From: Mycobacterium sp. SMC-4
GTDB lineage: Bacteria; Actinomycetota; Actinomycetes; Mycobacteriales; Mycobacteriaceae
Assembly: GCF_025263265.1 (NCBI RefSeq)
Contig: NZ_CP079869.1
Span: 2,790,001-2,854,000, forward strand
Reading direction: 5' to 3'
DNA length: 64,000 nt
Shown here: in pieces, positions 9,949 through 19,189 of the stretch
Layout: every line of letters starts with the position of its first letter
How positions within the stretch are numbered: position 1 is the stretch's first letter
Notes under the pieces: model-generated
What the model was told of the DNA's origin: nothing
The model's input: only the letters and a program-made list of their open reading frames with translations
The model's database searches: none
Program-made: the position numbers and the translations under genes

Positions 9949-10391
9949 GCGTTCTTCACAAGGCAGAAGGTCTGGGCATTCACACCCGTGGAGGTTCTCT
10001 CGTCCTTGAGCTCGTCGTCGACGAAGATGCGACACGTGATCGTGCTGCCGTCACCCTGGGCGACGACGTTGGGGGCCGCCGAGGGCTCGGTGGTGCTCAG
10101 GGTCAGCGACCACGGCAGGCTGACCGCATCGATGCGCTGCGGTTTGGCGGCGAGATCGAGGTAGTTCACGTCGGCGTAGGACCCGCTACCGGTGATCTCG
10201 TAGCGCACGATCTTCGGGTCGAAAGGCTCCGGCAGGTCGGCGAAGTTGCGCGGTGTCTCGATGATTCCCTCGGAACCGAAGAATGTTCGGATGCGCGACA
10301 CGGTCAGGCCAGCGATGACCACGATGACCACGATGAGCAGGGGCAGCCACGTCTTTTTCAGGACGGCGATCATGACGTCCGACCCCGACAC
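9945..10391 (-). CDS. MmpS-family membrane accessory protein
   Basis: 148 residues from a GTG; an ATG 18 bases further in (MIAVLKKTW) is an alternative start. One membrane helix at about 13-30 ([17 protein letters not shown]), then a periplasmic beta domain with the family signatures [49 protein letters not shown] and [13 protein letters not shown]. MmpS proteins assist the cognate MmpL in lipid or siderophore export. The stop overlaps the mmpL start (ATGA). No regulator gene is adjacent; a P450 gene is divergent. Confidence 0.88.
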   Translation of the reverse strand: MSGSDVMIAVLKKTWLPLLIVVIVVIAGLTVSRIRTFFGSEGIIETPRNFADLPEPFDPKIVRYEITGSGSYADVNYLDLAAKPQRIDAVSLPWSLTLSTTEPSAAPNVVAQGDGSTITCRIFVDDELKDERTSTGVNAQTFCLVKNA

Positions 10392-10634
10392 ATGCCCCGC
10401 ATCCCACCTCTGATTTCGTTCTGACTGTTCGGACGATCGTAACTTAGCCGGTATAACTTCTCACTCGCCGCCAGATTAGCTCAAGCAATTGTGTCTCTGC
10501 TAACCCTGCGTGGTCCGGTGCGGTCCAGGTCACTGCCAGACCCTTGACCCAGACCGAAGCGCGCTGTTACACATACCGAAACCGGCATGCTGTGCGATCG
10601 CCCAAGACCGGCGCCGACCAGGAGTGTGTACTCG

Positions 10635-11819
10635 ATGAGGGTGTACTACGACCCCTATGACGTCGGAATCACGGCCGACCCGTATCCCACTTATGCCAGG
10701 CTGCGCGACGAGGAGCCACTGTATTACAACGAGCGCTACGACTTCTGGGCGCTATCCCGCCACGCCGACGTGGAAAGGGCGCTGCTGGATTGGGAGACCT
10801 TCTCCAACAGTCGCAGCGACATCCTGGAACTGGTCAAGTCCGAGTTCGATATGCCCGACGGCGTGATGATGTTCGAGGATCCGCCCGCTCACACGATGCT
10901 GCGCGGGCTGATGTCGCGGGTGTTCACCCCGCGGCGGATGGCCGAGATCGAGGATCAGATCCGTCAGTACTGCATCAACTGTCTGGATCCGCTGGTGGGC
11001 TCCGGTGGCTTCGACATCATCGGCGAACTGGCCGCGATGATGCCGATGCGGGTGATCGGCATGCTGCTGGGCATTCCGGAGTCCGAGCAGGTGTCGGTAC
11101 GCGACGCCAACGACGCCAACCTGCGCACCAAACCCGGTGCCCCGATGAAGGTCGCCGACGCGGACAGGATCGCCGACGGCCGCATCTACGCCGATTACGT
11201 GCAGTGGCGGTCGGACAACCCGTCCGACGACCTGATGACAGCCCTGCTCAACGTCGAGTTCACCGACGAAGACGGCGTGCATCGCAAGCTGACCCGCAAG
11301 GAAGTCCTGCACTACACCCAAGTGGTGGCCGGCGCCGGCAATGAGACCACGGGCCGGCTGATCGGATGGTTGGCCAAAGTGCTCGCCGAGCACCCGCAAC
11401 AGCGCCGCGAGATCGTCGAGGACAGATCGCTGGTACCGCGCGCGGTCGACGAGACGCTGCGCTTCGAACCGACCGGCCCGCATGTCGCGCGTTGGGTGGC
11501 CAGGGACTTCGCGGCCTACGACATGATGGTGCCGGCCGGCAGTGCCATGTTGCTGCTGTTCGGCGCGGCCAACCGCGACGGGCGCCGCTACCGCAATCCC
11601 GACACCTTCGACATCCACCGCGACAACATCAGCCACCTGACCTTCGGCAAGGGGCTGCACTACTGCCTGGGAGCCAACCTGGCCCGCCTGGAAGGTCGGG
11701 TCGCACTCGACGAACTGCTCAACCGGTGGCCGGAGTGGGATATCGACTACGACAGCGCCCGGCTGGCTCCCACCTCCACCGTCCGCGGTTGGGAGCACCT
11801 ACGAGTCCTGGTGCCCTGA
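10635..11819 (+). CDS. Cytochrome P450
   Basis: 394 residues. The ATG giving MRVYYDPYDV has GGAG 10 bases upstream and matches the usual start; a longer frame from 10587 adds 16 unlikely residues. All P450 marks are present: I-helix AGAGNETT at 232-239, ExxR (E273, R276), and the heme loop FGKGLHYCLG with Cys344 as thiolate ligand. A soluble class I bacterial P450 that needs ferredoxin and reductase, neither of which is adjacent. It oxidises an unidentified, probably lipophilic, substrate; the CYP family number cannot be assigned by eye. Confidence 0.9.
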   Translation: MRVYYDPYDVGITADPYPTYARLRDEEPLYYNERYDFWALSRHADVERALLDWETFSNSRSDILELVKSEFDMPDGVMMFEDPPAHTMLRGLMSRVFTPRRMAEIEDQIRQYCINCLDPLVGSGGFDIIGELAAMMPMRVIGMLLGIPESEQVSVRDANDANLRTKPGAPMKVADADRIADGRIYADYVQWRSDNPSDDLMTALLNVEFTDEDGVHRKLTRKEVLHYTQVVAGAGNETTGRLIGWLAKVLAEHPQQRREIVEDRSLVPRAVDETLRFEPTGPHVARWVARDFAAYDMMVPAGSAMLLLFGAANRDGRRYRNPDTFDIHRDNISHLTFGKGLHYCLGANLARLEGRVALDELLNRWPEWDIDYDSARLAPTSTVRGWEHLRVLVP

Positions 11820-11825
11820 ACGCGC

Positions 11826-12248
11826 TCAGTCGGTGCCGTCGGCCGGGTCGCTGTTTTCGCTGTCGTTGTTTGCGCTGGCGTCGAGCACGCTGACCGCGAT
11901 GCCGTAGGGCAGGAAACGCACCCGACGGTTGGGATCGGTGTTGTTCTTGTTGGCGCGCAACGCATCCAGCTCGGTCGGGTAGACCTGCTCGATGTGGGCA
12001 CCTCCGGTGTCGTCAACGGTGTAAACGGCCCACACACCGTCACCGGTATCACCGGTGGTCGGTGGCTCGGCGCGGCGACCGGACGGCCGGGCGAACTCGT
12101 CGAACAAACCCGACCATCCCGGGCGGTCGGCCGGGGTGGACATGAACCGACCCAGACCGTCGAGCACCTCGCGCAACCCTTCACCGGCCTCGCGAACGAC
12201 ACGGTCGAAATCCTCGGGATCGAACCCGAAAGGCCCGTTTCTGCTCAT
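11826..12248 (-). CDS. Conserved mycobacterial hypothetical protein
   Basis: 140 residues with a strong ribosome site (GGAGGA) before the ATG. A hydrophilic, acidic protein without signal or membrane segment: an N-terminal amphipathic region (DPEDFDRVVREAGEGLREVLDGLGRF), a short central beta-like part (GVWAVYTVDDTGGAHIEQVYPTELDALRANK, FLPYGIAV) and an Asp/Ser-rich tail. No known function. The central part resembles the short domain with an exposed LDALR helix found in small actinobacterial proteins. Convergent with the P450 gene and divergent from the NTF2-like gene. Confidence 0.6.
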   Translation of the reverse strand: MSRNGPFGFDPEDFDRVVREAGEGLREVLDGLGRFMSTPADRPGWSGLFDEFARPSGRRAEPPTTGDTGDGVWAVYTVDDTGGAHIEQVYPTELDALRANKNNTDPNRRVRFLPYGIAVSVLDASANNDSENSDPADGTD

Positions 12249-12354
12249 GCTGGCTCCTCCTGACAGCCGGGCGGACGAGCTCGGCACTACCGTCCAGTGT
12301 GCCTGTCGCGGTGGGGGGCGTCGACTGTGGCAGCGGCACGTGGTAGGCAACGAT

Positions 12355-13164
12355 ATGGCTACCACCCGGTCCGACCTGCTCACCGCAGCGCAGCGGTCGC
12401 TGACCGCCGCCAACGCCCACGACCGAGAGGGCTGGATCGGGCTGTTCACCGACGACGGACGTGTCGAAGACCCCGTCGGCTCGGCACCACACCGGGGACG
12501 AGCGGCGATCGCGCGGTTCTACGACACCTTCATCGGGCCGCGCACCATCAACTTCCACCCGCACGCCGACATCGTCAGCGGCACCACCGTCGTGCGCGAT
12601 GTGACGCTCGAGATCGCGATGTCGTCGGCGCTGACGATGCAGGTGCAGACGTTTATCCGTTACGACCTGCGCGAGGTCGACGGTGCCTGGCGGCTCGCGG
12701 CGTTGACGGCGTACTGGGAACTACCGGCGATGATGCGGCAGTTCGCTCGCGGCGGCCTGGCTGCGCTGCCGGCCGGAGCTGCCCTGGGCCGCACGATGCT
12801 GACCAACCAGGGGCTGCTCGGCAGCCTCGGATTCGCCGGCGGGTTCTTCGGACTGGGATCAGCGGGCAAGAATCTGTTCGCGAACTTTCTCGACGCCGCA
12901 TGCAGCGGTGACGAGGTCGGGCTGCGCCGGGTTACCGCGGGCACGTCGCTCACCCGCGGCGACAATGGTCCTGTCACGAGTTCAGAGTTGGCCGCCGAGC
13001 TTGCCGGGGCGCACTGGGACAAGCTGATCACCTCCGGACGATCGGTGGCAGCGCGCCTCGAGCGCGACGGGATCGACGGGGTGATGTTCGGTCAGGTGCG
13101 CGGCCGGGTAGGCCACGAGCGCGCGGCGCTGTCGCGACTGTGCTGGTTCACCGACGAAAGGTGA
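12355..13164 (+). CDS. NTF2/SnoaL-like protein with C-terminal extension
   Basis: 269 residues. Residues 1-125 form an NTF2-like alpha+beta barrel (AHDREGWIGLFTDDGRVEDPVGSAPHRGRAAIARFYDTFIGPRTINFHPH ... WRLAALTAYWELP), the fold of ketosteroid isomerases and SnoaL cyclases. The second half has a Gly/Ala-rich hydrophobic stretch (FARGGLAALPAGAALG ... GGFFGLGSAGKNLF) and a second, degenerate NTF2-like segment. The ATG start gives MATTRSD; the ribosome site is weak. Enzymatic role not established; a lipid-binding or isomerase role is possible. Confidence 0.65.
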   Translation: MATTRSDLLTAAQRSLTAANAHDREGWIGLFTDDGRVEDPVGSAPHRGRAAIARFYDTFIGPRTINFHPHADIVSGTTVVRDVTLEIAMSSALTMQVQTFIRYDLREVDGAWRLAALTAYWELPAMMRQFARGGLAALPAGAALGRTMLTNQGLLGSLGFAGGFFGLGSAGKNLFANFLDAACSGDEVGLRRVTAGTSLTRGDNGPVTSSELAAELAGAHWDKLITSGRSVAARLERDGIDGVMFGQVRGRVGHERAALSRLCWFTDER

Positions 13165-13231
13165 ACACGACAAACCCGATCTGCCCGGGTTGTCGCGCTG
13201 CGCGCGCGCCGCGTGTCAAGCTGACACCACC

Positions 13232-13807
13232 ATGGATATGTCCGCCGACGCTGCGCCTTATGTGTCCTACGAGGAATTCGGCCGCCGGTTCTTCGAAGTC
13301 GCCGTCAACGAAGAACGGGTAGGCGGCGCCATCGCCCAGATCGCCGGGGAAGCCTTCGAAATGGGGCCGATCGCGCAGGGGCCGGGCAAGCTGGCCAAGG
13401 TGACCGCGAAGGTGCGGATCCAGCAGCCGCGAGTCAGCCGCACTCTGGGCGAGCTGATCACCTTCGGCATCCGGATCCCGCTGGAGATCGACATGGTCGT
13501 CGATCTGCGCATCGACAAGCCCAAGTTCATGGTGTTCGGCGAGATCGCGCTCAAGGCCACCGCACGCGCCGCCGAACCGTTGCTGTTGATCCTCGATGTC
13601 GAGAAGCCGCGCGCCTCGGACATCGCCATCCACGTCACCTCAAAAACGCTGCGCGCCGAAGTGGTGCGCATCGTGGGCGGTGTCGATGCGGAGATCAAAC
13701 GCTTCATCGCGATGCACGTCGCCGGAGAGATCGACAGCCCGGAATCCCAGCAGGCCAAGATCATCGACGTCGCACAGCAACTCGACGAGACCTGGACGGG
13801 AATCTGA
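13232..13807 (+). CDS. Conserved mycobacterial hypothetical protein
   Basis: 191 residues, soluble, no signal peptide. The sequence alternates beta strands (KLAKVTAKVRIQQPRVSR, IPLEIDMVVDLRIDKPKFMVFGEIALKATARA, PLLLILDVEKPRASDIAIHV) and ends in helices (RIVGGVDAEIKRFIAMHVAGEI). This arrangement resembles a lipid-binding beta-barrel or tubular lipid-binding type fold, but no named family is recognised. The start chosen (MDMSADAAP) avoids an upstream Cys/Arg-rich extension that looks non-coding. Confidence 0.6.
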   Translation: MDMSADAAPYVSYEEFGRRFFEVAVNEERVGGAIAQIAGEAFEMGPIAQGPGKLAKVTAKVRIQQPRVSRTLGELITFGIRIPLEIDMVVDLRIDKPKFMVFGEIALKATARAAEPLLLILDVEKPRASDIAIHVTSKTLRAEVVRIVGGVDAEIKRFIAMHVAGEIDSPESQQAKIIDVAQQLDETWTGI

Positions 13808-13855
13808 TCGCCCACCTCGGCGGTAAGAACGCCGGCCCCGGCCGCCTGGTCTGAC

Positions 13856-14332
13856 ATGCCCAAGCTCAGCGCCGGACTATTGCTGTTCCGCGACCGTGGC
13901 GGTGTCCTGGAGGTGTTGATCGGTCACCCTGGCGGCCCGTTCTGGGCAGCTAAGGATGAGGCGGCGTGGTCGATCCCGAAAGGCGAATACGACCACGGCG
14001 ATGACCCGTGGCTGGTCGCGCTGCGGGAGTTCGAAGAGGAGCTCGGCAAACCCGCACCGCACGGCCCCAGGATCGAGCTCGGAGCGCTGCGACAGCCCAG
14101 CGGCAAGGTTGTCACCGTGTTCGCGGTACGCGGTGACCTCGATCTCGAGGGCGCCGTCAGCAATACGTTCACACTCGAATGGCCCAAGGGTTCAGGGAAA
14201 TTCACGGAGTTTCCGGAGATCGATCGGGTGGCGTGGTGTGATGTGCCGACCGCCCGGATCAAACTCCTCAAAGGTCAACGGCCACTGCTTGATCGGCTGG
14301 TCGCCGCCGTTGGGGGCGGCGCTGCTGATTAG
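13856..14332 (+). CDS. Nudix (NTP/NDP-sugar pyrophosphatase-like) hydrolase
   Basis: 158 residues. The Nudix helix is clear around residues 41-63, with the core REFEEELG matching REUXEEXGU. The upstream Glu of the box (E, seven residues before the Arg) is replaced by Asp (GDDPWLV). The N-terminal strand SAGLLLFRDRGGVLEVLIGHPGGPFWA and the SIPKGEY segment are typical of a subgroup often annotated as NUDIX domain protein with diadenosine-polyphosphate or ADP-ribose type substrates. The exact substrate cannot be told. Stop is 7 bases from the convergent reductase gene. Confidence 0.8.
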   Translation: MPKLSAGLLLFRDRGGVLEVLIGHPGGPFWAAKDEAAWSIPKGEYDHGDDPWLVALREFEEELGKPAPHGPRIELGALRQPSGKVVTVFAVRGDLDLEGAVSNTFTLEWPKGSGKFTEFPEIDRVAWCDVPTARIKLLKGQRPLLDRLVAAVGGGAAD

Positions 14333-14338
14333 GTCGCG

Positions 14339-15412
14339 CTACAGATCAAGCGTCAGGGTCGAATCTGCTGCCGCCCGCGACACGCAGGTCAGGATCTGGC
14401 CGGCGGCTCGTTCGGGTTCGGACAGCAGCGTGTCACGGTGGTCGACGTCGCCTGCCAGAACCTGGGTACGGCAGGTTCCGCAGAACCCTTGTTGGCACGA
14501 ATATGGCGGAGTGACAGCGGATCTGCGCAGCGCAGCCAGCAGCGTCTCGTCGGCGCCGACGGTGACCGTCTGACCCGTTGACCCGACAATGACGTCGAAC
14601 GGGTGTCCGTCGACGACAGGAGCTGCAGCGAACCGTTCGAAGTGCAACTCCACGTCGTCGCGACCGACGAGCGCTGCGCGGATGGCGGTCAGCATCGGCG
14701 CCGGTCCGCAGGCGTAGACGGCGGTCGCGGCGGTGCAGTCACCGAGCAACTCCTCGGCGTCTGGGATCCCATGCCGATCGTCGGTGCGTACCACGACCGA
14801 GTCACCCAACGTGCCGACCTCGTCGAGGTAGGGGAGACTGTCGGCCGAGCGGCCGGCGTAGACCATCGACCAGTCGATTCCCAACTGCCGTGCGTAGCGG
14901 AGCATCGGCAGTATGGGTGTGATGCCGATACCGCCGGCGACGAAGCGCAGCCGCCGGGTCGGTGACCCGTAGCCGGGAACCGTCAGCGGAAATGCATTGC
15001 GGGGGCCGTGTGTATGCACCACAGCGCCGACGGCCAGATCGTGTACCTCGATCGACCCGCCGCCACCGTCGGGGATGCGACGCACCGCGATCCGGTAGCC
15101 CTCGCGTGAGCCCGGGTCTCCGCACAAGGAGTACTGCCGGATCCGGCCGCTGGGCAAGTGCACGTCGATGTGCGAGCCGGGATGCCAGCGCGGCAGCGCA
15201 CCGCCGTGCGCCGCGGTCAGGGTCAGTTCCACCACGTCCTGATCGCGGGCAACGACGCGGCGCTGCGCCACGGTCAGCGCAATGAGGTCGCCGGCCGCGC
15301 CTCCGGGTGGGCGCGGCCGCCGCAACACCGTCGCCGCCGACAGCATGCCGGAGATCGCGACACCGGCCAGCCGCACTGTGACGTTGCGTGTGCGGTGCTG
15401 GTGCTGGGTCAT
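14339..15412 (-). CDS. Ferredoxin reductase-type electron transfer protein (PDR/VanB type)
   Basis: 357 residues. Order: N-terminal hydrophobic stretch (about 12-30), flavin-binding barrel with RQYSLCG, NAD(P)-binding domain with GGIGITPILPML and the ACGPAPML motif, then a plant-type [2Fe-2S] ferredoxin domain at the C-terminus (CQQGFCGTC plus a later Cys in ILTCVSRA, four Cys ligands). It passes electrons from NAD(P)H through flavin to the 2Fe-2S cluster and on to an oxygenase. Its ATG sits in a TGATG overlap with the upstream PF10118 gene; a GTG one codon earlier is also possible. Coupled expression points to that protein as the electron acceptor (inference). Confidence 0.85.
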   Translation of the reverse strand: MTQHQHRTRNVTVRLAGVAISGMLSAATVLRRPRPPGGAAGDLIALTVAQRRVVARDQDVVELTLTAAHGGALPRWHPGSHIDVHLPSGRIRQYSLCGDPGSREGYRIAVRRIPDGGGGSIEVHDLAVGAVVHTHGPRNAFPLTVPGYGSPTRRLRFVAGGIGITPILPMLRYARQLGIDWSMVYAGRSADSLPYLDEVGTLGDSVVVRTDDRHGIPDAEELLGDCTAATAVYACGPAPMLTAIRAALVGRDDVELHFERFAAAPVVDGHPFDVIVGSTGQTVTVGADETLLAALRRSAVTPPYSCQQGFCGTCRTQVLAGDVDHRDTLLSEPERAAGQILTCVSRAAADSTLTLDL

Positions 15413-16311
15413 CACAGGTGGGCGGCGCGTGCCGCGGGGGAGGCCGCCAGGTAGGCCACCGCCTGGGCGGTGGAGCCCACGTGCTCAGGGGAGTATCGCG
15501 GCCGGAAGTAGGACAGCGTGCTGGTTCCGAACAGCTGCCGGTAGCAGGGCAGCAACCCCAGCTTCGAGTCCCGCATCCGCATCCGGTTGAAGGTCCACCA
15601 GTTGGCCCGCACGTTCGGGTCGTTCTTGACCAGATACCACGCCGCACGCTGGAAGAAGACGAACAGCATCGGCGCCGCGACGCTCATCGCCCGGATGCGG
15701 CTGAGGTAGCTGTCGTCGAAGTAGACGGCGACGTCATGGGCGACGCTGCGGTGCTCGACCTCCTCGCTGCCATGCCAGCGGAACAGGTCGACCAAGGTCG
15801 GGTCCGCGCCGTGGTCGTCCCAGGCGCAGTTGAGCGCGAAGTCGCCCATTACGGCGGTGTAGTGCTCGATGGCGGCGATCAGCCACAGTCGTTCGCGCAA
15901 ATGGTTCATCCGGCGGCGGGGATCAGCTGTGTCCGACGGTGCCAGGACCTGGCTGAAGATGTGCTCGATCTGGGCCAGGATCGGGGCGGGATTCACGCCG
16001 TGCTCGACCATGTAGTCATGCAGGACTTGTTCGTGCACGTCGGCATGGGTGGCCTCTTGGCCGATGAACCCTCGGATGTCGTCGGCGAGCTTGGGGTCCT
16101 CGACGAAGGGCAGTGCCTCGTTGAATGTCTCGACGAACCACCGCTCACCGGCGGGCAACACGATGTTGAGCACGCTCACCACGTGTGAGGCGACGGGGTG
16201 ACCGGGAATCCAGTGCAGCGGGACACCATCGACGTCGAATTGCACCCGCCGGGCCTGGATCTGCACCGGCCCGGGGTCGATCTCATGGTCGAAGCGGCGC
16301 GGTCGCAACAT
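15412..16311 (-). CDS. PF10118-type metal-dependent protein (putative di-iron enzyme)
   Basis: 299 residues, helical. Annotated in databases as predicted metal-dependent hydrolase, but the metal-ligand pattern looks ferritin-like: GQEATHADVHEQVLHDYM, LIAAIEHYTAVMGDF and WHGSEEVEHRSVAHDV provide Glu, ExxH-type and EExxH residues. The start chosen is the ATG giving MLRPRRFDHE, with AGGAG 8 bases upstream; a TTG just before it is less likely. It forms a tight operon with the downstream reductase, which suggests an oxygen-activating enzyme acting on a lipid or CoA-bound substrate. Confidence 0.75.
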   Translation of the reverse strand: MLRPRRFDHEIDPGPVQIQARRVQFDVDGVPLHWIPGHPVASHVVSVLNIVLPAGERWFVETFNEALPFVEDPKLADDIRGFIGQEATHADVHEQVLHDYMVEHGVNPAPILAQIEHIFSQVLAPSDTADPRRRMNHLRERLWLIAAIEHYTAVMGDFALNCAWDDHGADPTLVDLFRWHGSEEVEHRSVAHDVAVYFDDSYLSRIRAMSVAAPMLFVFFQRAAWYLVKNDPNVRANWWTFNRMRMRDSKLGLLPCYRQLFGTSTLSYFRPRYSPEHVGSTAQAVAYLAASPAARAAHL

Positions 16312-16342
16312 CAAACGGCTCCTGTTCGTCGTACTCCTCCGG

Positions 16343-16348
16343 ATTCTA
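16343..16348 (-). promoter_or_regulatory. Possible -10 box for the PF10118-reductase operon
   Basis: TAGAAT on the minus strand, about 32 bases before the start codon. No convincing -35 hexamer accompanies it. Confidence 0.3.
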
Positions 16349-16395
16349 CGACGAAAGGGGTCGGTTAATGGGAACGGCGGTCCGGGATACCTGTG

Positions 16396-16860
16396 TCAGG
16401 GACGCGGCGAAGTGTTGGCGATGATCGGCGGGGGGCTGCCGGCGGCACCCGGTGCGACCGGGGTGCCGGCGCCGGGAGCTCCGGGGACCGGCACCAAGGG
16501 CGTGGGGGTCACGGTGGTTACGCCATTGGCGCCGACTCGCGGACCGCCGGTAGGGCCCATCGCCTTTATCTGGTCGGCCGCGGCCTGGGTGCAATCCAGC
16601 ATCAGCTGCATGCGGCCTTTGCCGGTGACCTTCTGCTGGCTGACCAGGCACGCCGACTGTGGCAGGACGCTGCCATGAGAACCACCGAAGTACGCCTTGA
16701 CGCCTTGGCTCTTCAGGATTGCCAATGCACGGCCATACTGTTCGCCCAGCACATTGTGCGGATGCGAGTCGGACGGCTGCGAGATCGCGACGCCCGCTCC
16801 GAACAGGGCGACCGTTCCTGCGGCGACGAGGCCACCGCTGAACACGACGAGCTTTCTCAC
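16396..16860 (-). CDS. Secreted hypothetical protein with Pro/Gly/Ala-rich tail
   Basis: 154 residues. A signal peptide covers residues 1-27 (RKLVVFSGGLVAAGTVALFGAGVAISQP). The mature part has a short domain with two cysteines (SACLVSQQ and MLDCTQAAADQIKAM) and a low-complexity tail rich in Pro, Gly, Ala and Val. This pattern (Cys-containing core, variable tail) recurs in mycobacterial exported proteins of unknown role. Ribosome site present (GAGGAGA). Confidence 0.65.
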   Translation of the reverse strand: MRKLVVFSGGLVAAGTVALFGAGVAISQPSDSHPHNVLGEQYGRALAILKSQGVKAYFGGSHGSVLPQSACLVSQQKVTGKGRMQLMLDCTQAAADQIKAMGPTGGPRVGANGVTTVTPTPLVPVPGAPGAGTPVAPGAAGSPPPIIANTSPRP

Positions 16861-16970
16861 GACAAATCTCCTCGCTTGTGCGGATGCGGTGCGAACATAT
16901 CGCAGCGGTGTCGATTGTGAAACCGCTGCGGACGTGCCCAGCGTTACACGCTTGTCCTCCGACCGCAGCG

Positions 16971-19109
16971 TCAGAGGCCGGCCGCGGCGGTCCGCATGGC
17001 CTCACACAGCCTGGCCGCGGTCGCATCCTCGAACACGTCTTCCAGCAGCACCTGCCGGCCCTCGGCGTCGCCCAATGGAACACGCCAGTTGGGATACTCG
17101 TCGGTGGTGCCCGGCTGGTTCTGGGTGCGTACCTCGCCGACGGCGTCGGCCAGCGACAGCGCCAACAGCCGCGACGGTGTCCGCCCCAGATAGCGATGAA
17201 GCGCCAGCACCACCGCGGCCACGTCGGCGTCCTCGGCGAGCAGGCCGACGCGGCGGAGTTCGGCCAGCCAGGCCGCCTGCTGCGCCCGATCACCGGCCAG
17301 CTCCTCGGCGGCCGGACGGGTCAGCAGGCCCAGTCGGTCACGCAACCGCACGTGCTCACCAGCCAGGTAACCCGCGGTGGGCGGCAGATCATGGGTGGTC
17401 ACCGCCGATAGGCAGAACTCGCGCCACCGTTCGGCAGGAATCGGGCTGCCGTCACCCTCGTGATCGTTTTCGAACCACAGGATCGAGGTGCCGAACAGTC
17501 CACGGTCGCGCAGATAGTCCCGGACCCAGGGCTGCACCGTGCCCAGATCCTCGCCGACCACGACCGCGCCGGCCCGCTGCGCCTCGAGCGCGACGATGCC
17601 GATCATCGCCTCGTGGTCGTAGCGCACGTAGGTGCCGTCGGTCGGCGGCACGCCCTGGGGAATCCACCACAACCGGAACAGTCCGATGATGTGGTCGATG
17701 CGCACCCCGCCGGCATGCCGCAGCACCGCGTTGACCAGTGCCCGGAACGGCTCGTACGCCTGCTCGGCGAGCCGATCGGGCCGCCACGGCGGCTGCGACC
17801 AGTCCTGGCCGAGCTGATTGAACTCATCGGGGGGTGCTCCGGCGGTAACACCGAGCGCCAACGCGTCCTGCAGCGCCCACGCATCGGCTCCGTTCGGGTC
17901 GACCCCGACCGCGAGGTCACCCATGATGCCCAGCTCCATCCCCGCCGACAGCGCCCTGGCCTGCGCTGCGGTGAGCTGCTCATCGAGCAGCCACTGCAGC
18001 CACCGGTGGAAATCCACCTCGGCGACATGCTCGGCGGCGAACTTGGCGACCGCACCGCTGCGGGGGTGCTGCAACTCCTCGGGCCACGCGTGCCAGTCCG
18101 CGCCGTACTGCTCGGCCAGCGCGCACCAGATCGCGAAATCGTCGAGGCTGGCGCCCTCACGCTCGCAGAAGGCCTGATACGCGATCTCACGCCCGGCCGA
18201 GAAATCAACCAGATACACCGACTCCAGCGCGGCTCGCTTGGCCTTCCAGGCGCGGTCCCGCTCGATCAGAGTGGATCGCTGCGCACGGGCCTGCACCTGC
18301 TCGCGAGCCTTGCGGATCCGGCCTCGGTGTCGTATCTGGGCGTACTCGGGAACGGCTTCGACCCGCAGATAGATCGGGTTGACGAAACGACGTGAGGTGG
18401 GCAGGTAGGGCGAAGGCTCCATCGGCGCGGTCGGTGCTGCTGCATGCAGCGGGTTGACGAGCACGAAACCCGCGCCGTGCCGCGCTGCCGACCACACGGC
18501 CAGATCGGTCAAATCGGTCAGGTCCCCGATGCCCCACGAGTTGCGTGAGCGTGCACTGTAGAGCTGGGTGACCAGGCCCCAGGTGCGCCCGGCTCCCAGA
18601 CGTGGCGGCACGTCGAGGCGCGCGGGGGTCACGATCACCGAGGTGCTGGTCTGGAAGGTGTCGACCTGCAGATGCAACCGGTGGTAACCCAGCGGCAGGT
18701 CCGCAGGCAGCTCGAACGTCGCTTCGCCCACCAGTCGGCCATCGAGATCGTATGGCGACGTGTAGTTTTCGAGCTGTCGCAGGCCGGTGCGGGTGGTGCC
18801 GTCCTCGAGCGTCAGCCAGAGCGTGACCGGATCGCCATGGGTGACGTGCACCCAGAACGGCGTCGCCGCCCCGGCGCGGGCAATGACCGACGGCGGCAGC
18901 GAGCGCGCCCAGTGTTTGCGGTCATGGTCTTGCAGCCCGGCAGCACGCTCCTGCTCGGTCGCCGCCGGCACGTCCAGAGCTGCGAGAACAGCCACCAAGG
19001 TGGACTGCGCCACCGGCACCGTTTGGCCGCGCCAGTCCTGGTATTCGGTGGCGACGCCGTAGCGCTGCGCGAGCTCGGACAGCGATGACGGGCACGTGAG
19101 TTCGGCCAT
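16971..19109 (-). CDS. malQ: 4-alpha-glucanotransferase (amylomaltase, GH77)
   Basis: 712 residues, usual for actinobacterial MalQ. It transfers alpha-1,4-glucan segments between maltodextrins in the cytoplasm. An N-terminal beta-rich extension (about 1-150) precedes the GH77 barrel. GH77 marks: SRNSWGIGDLTDL, NPLHA, PSPYLPTSRRFVNPIYL, GVRIDHIIGLFRLWWIP (nucleophile Asp), VGEDLGTV (acid/base Glu) and TTHDLPPTAGYLAG (transition-state Asp). The ATG giving MAELTCPS is chosen over a slightly longer frame. Transcribed alone; no maltose-uptake genes nearby. Family assignment is firm. Confidence 0.93.
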   Translation of the reverse strand: MAELTCPSSLSELAQRYGVATEYQDWRGQTVPVAQSTLVAVLAALDVPAATEQERAAGLQDHDRKHWARSLPPSVIARAGAATPFWVHVTHGDPVTLWLTLEDGTTRTGLRQLENYTSPYDLDGRLVGEATFELPADLPLGYHRLHLQVDTFQTSTSVIVTPARLDVPPRLGAGRTWGLVTQLYSARSRNSWGIGDLTDLTDLAVWSAARHGAGFVLVNPLHAAAPTAPMEPSPYLPTSRRFVNPIYLRVEAVPEYAQIRHRGRIRKAREQVQARAQRSTLIERDRAWKAKRAALESVYLVDFSAGREIAYQAFCEREGASLDDFAIWCALAEQYGADWHAWPEELQHPRSGAVAKFAAEHVAEVDFHRWLQWLLDEQLTAAQARALSAGMELGIMGDLAVGVDPNGADAWALQDALALGVTAGAPPDEFNQLGQDWSQPPWRPDRLAEQAYEPFRALVNAVLRHAGGVRIDHIIGLFRLWWIPQGVPPTDGTYVRYDHEAMIGIVALEAQRAGAVVVGEDLGTVQPWVRDYLRDRGLFGTSILWFENDHEGDGSPIPAERWREFCLSAVTTHDLPPTAGYLAGEHVRLRDRLGLLTRPAAEELAGDRAQQAAWLAELRRVGLLAEDADVAAVVLALHRYLGRTPSRLLALSLADAVGEVRTQNQPGTTDEYPNWRVPLGDAEGRQVLLEDVFEDATAARLCEAMRTAAAGL

Positions 19110-19189
19110 GGCGCCATCTTGCCCCGTCGACGGCGATCGCAAACGTCGAGCGGATCGGCTGCCGTCGTGCTTCGGTAGGGTCGACGACC

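Noticed and set aside
7783..10164. His-rich plus-strand frames opposite mmpL
   Set aside because: Composition is the antisense of membrane helices; the mmpL frame is clearly real.
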